A stretch of DNA of 64,000 bases from Rathayibacter tritici (lineage in GTDB: Bacteria; Actinomycetota; Actinomycetes; Actinomycetales; Microbacteriaceae), in assembly GCF_002932875.1 (NCBI RefSeq), contig NZ_PSWS01000001.1, positions 52,475 through 116,474 on the forward strand. The letters are read 5' to 3'. A model generated the notes under the pieces. The model was not told the origin of the DNA. It ran no database searches and was given only the letters and a program-made list of their open reading frames with translations. A program made the translations under genes and the position numbers. Shown here in pieces: positions 60,190 to 64,000 of this stretch. How positions within the stretch are numbered: the first letter of the stretch is position 1; the number at the start of each line of letters is the position of its first letter.

Positions 60190-62244
60190 ATGGAGTTCCG
60201 TTTCGACGACGCGACGGCCGACGACCTGGCGAAGACTCTGCGCAACGCCAGCGATTCGCTGAGGGATCACGGAGTCGCCTGGAGCGGCGCGATGGGCACG
60301 GCCGTAGAGCACTTCACCGGCCCGTACGCCGATCTGTTCCGCACCGCCTGCATCGTCGGCTCCGAGAACCGGGTCGGCCTCTCCCGGTCGCTCTGGGACC
60401 TGGCCGACCGTATCTGCGAGACGTCGTACGCCGCTCAGAAGGAGCGGGCTCGCATCGCCGCACTCGAGGCCTGGAACGTGCGCGAGGCCGAGCGGGAGCA
60501 GCGCCGACGTTCTCATCCGCTCGCCGGCCTCGGCGTCCAGCCCGACGAGGGGATGCTGGTCGATCCGCGTCCGTCCGAGGACCGGATTCCTGCGCCGGTC
60601 ATCAACGCCGGCTTCGCGATCCAGGAGCCGCCGCGAACGACGACGCAGCATTCGGGCCCACTCGGGCACGGCAGGACCTCCGCCGACCCGGACGATCTCG
60701 TCGTCTACGCATCGACGGCGCGGGCGTTCGGCGCGCTGATGCAGGAGCGGCTGACCAGCGTCCGCGCCTCCTGGGCGTCTTTCACGGACGCGTGCTCCTG
60801 GGTCCCGATCGAGAACTGCACCTTCCTGAACGCCTTCGAGCGCTTCGTGACCGTGAACGGCGAGGAGGCCAGTTGGGTCGAGGCGATCGCCGACGCATTC
60901 CGCGCGGCCGGGGGTGGTTCACTCTCCTCGGCGGGTCTCGATCTCGCTCGAACCCGATTCGCTCCCCCCACCGATCAGGCGCTGCGCGCCATCCTCGCGT
61001 CCGTCCCCGCGGGAGACCTCGCGGCGATGCTCGCGGCGTCGCCCGCTCTGGCCGCGCAGATCCAGAGAATGCCACCCGCCGTCGTACACGAATGGTGGCA
61101 GAGCCTTGACCCCGCAGCCGACTCTGTCGATCCGTTCTCGTCCCGCCAGCACGAGCTGCTGACGGCGCTGCCGCTGGTGATCGGGAATCTCGAGGGCATT
61201 CCCTACGGTGCCCGGTCGGTGGCGAACGCGTTCCGCCTCGAGGCGGAGCTCGCGAGCCTGACCGCCGAGCGGGACGCCCTGCGCGCGATCACTCCGGGCA
61301 CGGGCAGTGCCGACGCTGTGGGGCCGGCTCTCGCGGACATCGAGCGACGACTCGCCGTCCTCGCGAACATTCACGATTCCCTGGCGTCGTTCGAAGGCCG
61401 GAACCCCAGGTTCCTGATCTCGCTGACCGACGACGACCCGCCCCTGGCCGCGGTCTCGATCGGCGACCTCGACACCGCGACCGACGTCACCTACGCGGTC
61501 CCCGGGATGGGGCAGACGACCGCGACGACGACCGACTGGACGAGAGCCTCGCAGAACCTGCAGTCGCTGCTGCCGCCGGGGCACGCGGTCGTCGCCTGGA
61601 TCGGCTACGAGACGCCGCCCAATCCGATCGGCGTCGACCTGGACATGTCGGTGCTCACTACGGACGACGCGGTCGCAGGCGCCACCCGCCTCGCCGCCGC
61701 TCTCGGCGGACTCGCCGCCGTCCGCGGGGACTCGATCCCCCACCCGAACGTCGTCGCGCACTCCTACGGCAGCACCGTCGCCGCCGTCGCGGCGACCCGA
61801 CCGGACGTGCAGCTCGGCTCCCTGATCACTCTCGGCTCCGCGGGGCTCCCCGACTCTGTCGACAACGCATCCGATCTTCACGCCGACGGCGTCTACGCCG
61901 GCCAGGGCCGCCCCAAGTTCCCCGGAGAGAACAGCAGCGGCGACGAGCTGGCCTATGTGGGACGGGGGGCGAGTGAGGATCACCATGTGAATCCCGTCCT
62001 GCCGGGGTTCGGAGCCCACGTCTTCGGAGTCGAGAACGGTGGCGACAACGGTCGGCCGGTCTCGGCCCACGGGGCGGTGGAGAGCGATACGGGCGACAGG
62101 GCGGGGTACTTCGACGTGAAAACGGAGTCACTCAACAACGTTGCCCGGATCTTGCGAGGCGATCTGGACTCCGTGACTGACTACGTGCCGCTGGGGCCCA
62201 CAGAGTTGCAGAAACGGGTAGGAGAGCTTGTTGATGGCGACTAA
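60190..62244 (+). CDS. WXG100-like/alpha-beta hydrolase (DUF1023-like) protein
   Basis: 684 aa. ATG 60190 follows GAAGGAGG. Residues 1-100 are a WXG100/ESX-like helical hairpin (HGVAWSGAMGTAVEHF). Residues of about 180-260 form another helical region (LTSVRASWASFTDACSW). The last 280 residues resemble DUF1023 alpha/beta hydrolases: YAVPGMGQTTATTTDWTRAS, AWIGYETPPNP, the nucleophile Ser525 in VVAHSYGSTVAA, and LGSAGLPDSV. No signal peptide. Actinobacterial proteins of this kind may be exported by type VII secretion or act at the envelope as esterases; neither is proven. It overlaps the following lipoprotein gene by 11 bp. Confidence 0.8.
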   Translation: MEFRFDDATADDLAKTLRNASDSLRDHGVAWSGAMGTAVEHFTGPYADLFRTACIVGSENRVGLSRSLWDLADRICETSYAAQKERARIAALEAWNVREAEREQRRRSHPLAGLGVQPDEGMLVDPRPSEDRIPAPVINAGFAIQEPPRTTTQHSGPLGHGRTSADPDDLVVYASTARAFGALMQERLTSVRASWASFTDACSWVPIENCTFLNAFERFVTVNGEEASWVEAIADAFRAAGGGSLSSAGLDLARTRFAPPTDQALRAILASVPAGDLAAMLAASPALAAQIQRMPPAVVHEWWQSLDPAADSVDPFSSRQHELLTALPLVIGNLEGIPYGARSVANAFRLEAELASLTAERDALRAITPGTGSADAVGPALADIERRLAVLANIHDSLASFEGRNPRFLISLTDDDPPLAAVSIGDLDTATDVTYAVPGMGQTTATTTDWTRASQNLQSLLPPGHAVVAWIGYETPPNPIGVDLDMSVLTTDDAVAGATRLAAALGGLAAVRGDSIPHPNVVAHSYGSTVAAVAATRPDVQLGSLITLGSAGLPDSVDNASDLHADGVYAGQGRPKFPGENSSGDELAYVGRGASEDHHVNPVLPGFGAHVFGVENGGDNGRPVSAHGAVESDTGDRAGYFDVKTESLNNVARILRGDLDSVTDYVPLGPTELQKRVGELVDGD

Positions 62245-62896
62245 AGCTGAGAGAAGAAGGGGCATCGTTGCAACGGGCGGGCTCGCCGTCGTCCTGCTCC
62301 TGACGTCAGCCTGCGCAGCCGAGAATCCGGAGGAACCGACACCGATGACCACCACGACACCTACCGAGGGACGAGCTTCGATTATCGCGTTCGTTAAAGA
62401 CACCACCCAGCAGCTCGACATCACGGGCTGGTGGCCCAAGTCCGGCGGCGCGGCACCCGACAGCTGCGGACTCGGCGGCGGAGAGAAAGGAGCCAGCTAC
62501 AGCTTCGACCATTGGGCGCCCCGCGGAACCGATCCCGCCGGCGACGCCCGAAAGGTTGCCACCTACTGGGAATCCCTCGGCATGAGCGTCCGCATCGCCG
62601 ACTCCACCCCCTGGCCCACCGTCTACGGAGAAGGCGGCCCCGTCCTCCGCGCCGACTTCGACACCCATTCCGCCGAAGACACCTATCGGGTCGGCGCCGT
62701 CGCGCGCTGCGCGCCCGGCGACGCCATCGCCCTGCTCAAGGAGGACAACGCGCAACGCGCCGCCGGAATCGTCGTCCCCGGAGACGAAGGCACCATCCCC
62801 CGCTGGGACCCGAAAAAGAAATACACCCTCGAGCCCGTCGCACCCGCCACCACCCCACCGAAACCCGAACCCGATCCCGACGAGCCCGAGCAATGA
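62234..62896 (+). CDS. Lipoprotein of unknown function, copy 1
   Basis: About 220 aa. ATG 62234 lies inside the hydrolase gene's end, after GGAGAG. Lipoprotein-like signal ending LLLTSAC (Cys27). Mature domain: DTTQQLDITGWWPKSGGAAP, CGLGGGEKGASYSFDHWAP, ATYWESLGMSVRIADST and RCAPGDAIALLKEDNAQRAA, with three conserved Cys. A Pro-rich tail ends the protein. No known family was recognised. It is followed by a close paralogue, so a tandem duplication occurred. Coupling to the hydrolase gene suggests a partner or immunity role (inference). Confidence 0.8.
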   Translation: MATKAERRRGIVATGGLAVVLLLTSACAAENPEEPTPMTTTTPTEGRASIIAFVKDTTQQLDITGWWPKSGGAAPDSCGLGGGEKGASYSFDHWAPRGTDPAGDARKVATYWESLGMSVRIADSTPWPTVYGEGGPVLRADFDTHSAEDTYRVGAVARCAPGDAIALLKEDNAQRAAGIVVPGDEGTIPRWDPKKKYTLEPVAPATTPPKPEPDPDEPEQ

Positions 62897-62933
62897 CCTC
62901 ACCATCCGACACGGGCCGCGGAGCACGCCAACA

Positions 62934-63560
62934 GTGACCAGGACTCCTCCACGACGAGGTACCGCCGCGGCGAGCGTTCTCGCCGCAATCCTGCTCCTGA
63001 CGTCCGCCTGCGCCGCCGAGAATCCGGAGGAACCGACACCGGTGACCACCATGACACCCACCGAGGGACGCACCGCGCTCATCGCGTTCGTCAAAGACAC
63101 CACCCGGCAGCTCGACATCACGGGCTGGTGGCCCAAGTCCGGCGGCGCGGCACCCGACAGCTGCGGACTCGGCGGCGGAGAGAAAGGCGCCAGCTACAGC
63201 TTCGACCATTGGGCGCCCCGCGGAACCGATCCCGCCGGCGACGCCCGAAAGGTAGCCACCTACTGGGAATCCCTCGGCATGAGCGTCCGCATCGCCGACT
63301 CCACCCCCTGGCCCAGAGTGTTCGGCGAAGGCGGCCCCGTCCTCCGCGCCGCCTTCGATACCAAAGCCGGAGAAGACACCTACCGGGTCGGCGCAACCGC
63401 GCGCTGCGCGCCCGGCGACGCCATCGCCCTGCTCAAGGAGGACAACGCGCAACGCGCCGCCGGAATCGTCGTCCCCGGAGACGAAGGCACCATCCCCCGC
63501 TGGGACCCGAAGAAGAAATACACCCTCGAGCCCGTCGCACCCGCGGAACCCGCAGGATGA
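62934..63560 (+). CDS. Lipoprotein of unknown function, copy 2
   Basis: 208 aa from GTG 62934 (GGAG at 62920-62923). Same architecture as copy 1: signal with LLLTSAC (Cys26), AENPEEPTP, and an almost identical mature domain. The nucleotide sequences are nearly the same from about 62990 to 63540 versus 62294 to 62845, with clustered changes in the WPTVYGEGGPVLRADFDTHS versus WPRVFGEGGPVLRAAFDTKA stretch. The tail is shorter. Copy divergence is small, so the duplication is recent or the copies convert each other. Confidence 0.8.
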   Translation: MTRTPPRRGTAAASVLAAILLLTSACAAENPEEPTPVTTMTPTEGRTALIAFVKDTTRQLDITGWWPKSGGAAPDSCGLGGGEKGASYSFDHWAPRGTDPAGDARKVATYWESLGMSVRIADSTPWPRVFGEGGPVLRAAFDTKAGEDTYRVGATARCAPGDAIALLKEDNAQRAAGIVVPGDEGTIPRWDPKKKYTLEPVAPAEPAG

Positions 63561-63588
63561 CGCGTACATCGGCGCTGGCGACAGCCGT

Positions 63589-63602
63589 CGCGATGCATCG
63601 CG
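63589..63602. promoter_or_regulatory. 14-bp perfect palindrome upstream of the leader ORF
   Basis: CGCGATGCATCGCG, 27 bp before the -35 box of the promoter at 63629. A candidate activator or repressor site, with no family assigned. Confidence 0.3.
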
Positions 63603-63628
63603 GCGCGCCGCCTCCGCGCACGGACGTG

Positions 63629-63658
63629 TTGACGCACGGCACCAGCCTGGGCTTTACT
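63629..63658 (+). promoter_or_regulatory. Predicted promoter of the Met/Cys leader ORF
   Basis: -35 TTGACG (63629-63634), 18-bp spacer and -10 TTTACT (63653-63658). The ATG begins 8 nt after the -10 box, so the transcript would start at or next to the ATG. Confidence 0.55.
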
Positions 63659-63665
63659 GTCGAGC

Positions 63666-63767
63666 ATGACTGACACCCTGCACGCCCTGACCTCCCTCGA
63701 GGCCTCCGGGAATGCCGGCATGATGATGGCCGGTGGCCCCGTCATGTGCTGTCGAATGTGTGCATGA
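63666..63767 (+). CDS. 33-residue Met/Cys-rich leaderless ORF (candidate leader peptide)
   Basis: ATG 63666 to TGA 63767. The first 18 residues are unremarkable (TDTLHALTSLEASGNAG); the rest is packed with sulfur amino acids: an MMM run and the end GPVMCCRMCA, giving six Met and three Cys in 33 residues. There is no ribosome-binding site; the -10 box is 8 nt away. This matches leaderless Cys-rich upstream ORFs known to control sulfur genes in mycobacteria. 200 bp of leader follow, then the next gene. A RiPP precursor is the alternative, but no modifying enzyme is visible. Confidence 0.5.
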   Translation: MTDTLHALTSLEASGNAGMMMAGGPVMCCRMCA

Positions 63768-63805
63768 GGAACTGACCTCGCCGGATCCCCGCATCGCCTC
63801 CGCCC

Positions 63806-63824
63806 GCTGATCCTCTCGATCAGC
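63806..63824 (+). promoter_or_regulatory. Hairpin in the leader after the Met/Cys ORF
   Basis: GCTGATC-CTCTC-GATCAGC, perfect 7-bp arms, 39 bp beyond the ORF stop. It could be part of an attenuator; no T-run follows. The remaining leader up to 63967 has more GATC/GGATCC inverted repeats but no clear single structure. Confidence 0.35.
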
Positions 63825-63967
63825 TGAGCGTCGCAGGCGCGGACGATCCCCTGGATGCCCTGCATCCGTCTCTGCCGTTACCGCGCTTCGCGGATCGGCT
63901 CGATCGCGCACACCCGGATCCGCCCCCACGGACACTCGTCCCGGATCCGACCAGCCAAGGACTCGTC

Positions 63968-64000
63968 ATGACCCTCCTCCACCCCCGCACCGTCCCCACC
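63968..64000 (+). CDS. Start of a gene cut by the window edge
   Basis: ATG 63968 preceded by AAGGA with a 6-nt gap. Only eleven codons (MTLLHPRTVPT) are visible, so the product cannot be named. If the Met/Cys ORF is a leader peptide, this gene should belong to sulfur uptake or assimilation. Confidence 0.5.
   Translation, partial: MTLLHPRTVPT

Overview
The window is chromosomal DNA from a high-GC actinobacterium. The content points to the family Microbacteriaceae (Rathayibacter/Clavibacter/Curtobacterium type): GTG/TTG starts are frequent, many genes look leaderless (a TANNNT box 6-8 nt before the start codon), the full menaquinone pathway is present, cytochrome c maturation is of the ResABC/CcsB type, a 32-residue bS22-type ribosomal protein is encoded, and the aspartyl-tRNA synthetase is of the short archaeal type. 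The genus cannot be fixed from the sequence alone.

Layout. 1-6.1 kb: a LacI-regulated sugar island with a partial lacI, a three-gene ABC importer (lipoprotein plus two permeases, no ATPase) and a convergent GH42 beta-galactosidase; both promoters carry a matching operator-like site. 6.2-8 kb: decayed accessory genes (5' fragment of an ABC ATPase, a Panacea antitoxin with a 3'-damaged Doc toxin) next to tRNA-Met and tRNA-Thr. 8-10 kb: aldo/keto reductase and a TolB-like propeller protein. 10.2-16.6 kb: a tightly coupled Mrp Na+/H+ antiporter operon, mrpA(B)CDEFG. 16.6-25.6 kb: small membrane protein, GH13 glucosidase, M23 peptidase, inositol monophosphatase-like enzyme, an NmrA-like remnant, tRNA-Tyr, a lipoprotein transglycosylase, YajQ, a NudK-like Nudix enzyme and a UvrA-like tandem ABC ATPase.

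25.7-43.2 kb holds the menaquinone genes menG, a polyprenyl synthase, menF, menD, menA, menE, menB and menC with a ferredoxin/adrenodoxin-type reductase. They are interrupted by a DUF222-HNH (13E12-type) gene and by dps, an SDR gene, a GH15 gene and a secreted hypothetical protein. 43.2-48.6 kb: a nucleoside hydrolase fragment, a 98-bp inverted-repeat element and the cytochrome c maturation operon (histidine phosphatase-resA-ccdA-resB-ccsB). Together with the menaquinone genes this is a respiratory supercluster.

48.7-60 kb is mostly housekeeping: an SDR gene, a region of 19-bp repeats, aspS, a Pro/Thr-rich surface protein, a glutaredoxin-like protein, bS22, an ArsR-type regulator, ktrBA, proC, a CDF transporter, a class I amidotransferase-like protein, tadA and upp. 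60.2-63.6 kb: a large protein with WXG100-like helices and a DUF1023-like alpha/beta hydrolase domain, followed by two tandemly duplicated lipoproteins. 63.6-64 kb: an apparently leaderless 33-codon ORF rich in Met and Cys upstream of a gene cut by the window edge, a good candidate for a sulfur-amino-acid leader peptide.

The strongest candidates for something undescribed are the Met/Cys leader ORF at the right end, the WXG-hydrolase with duplicated lipoproteins, the 19-bp direct and inverted repeats in front of aspS, and the 15-bp minisatellite over the menB promoter.
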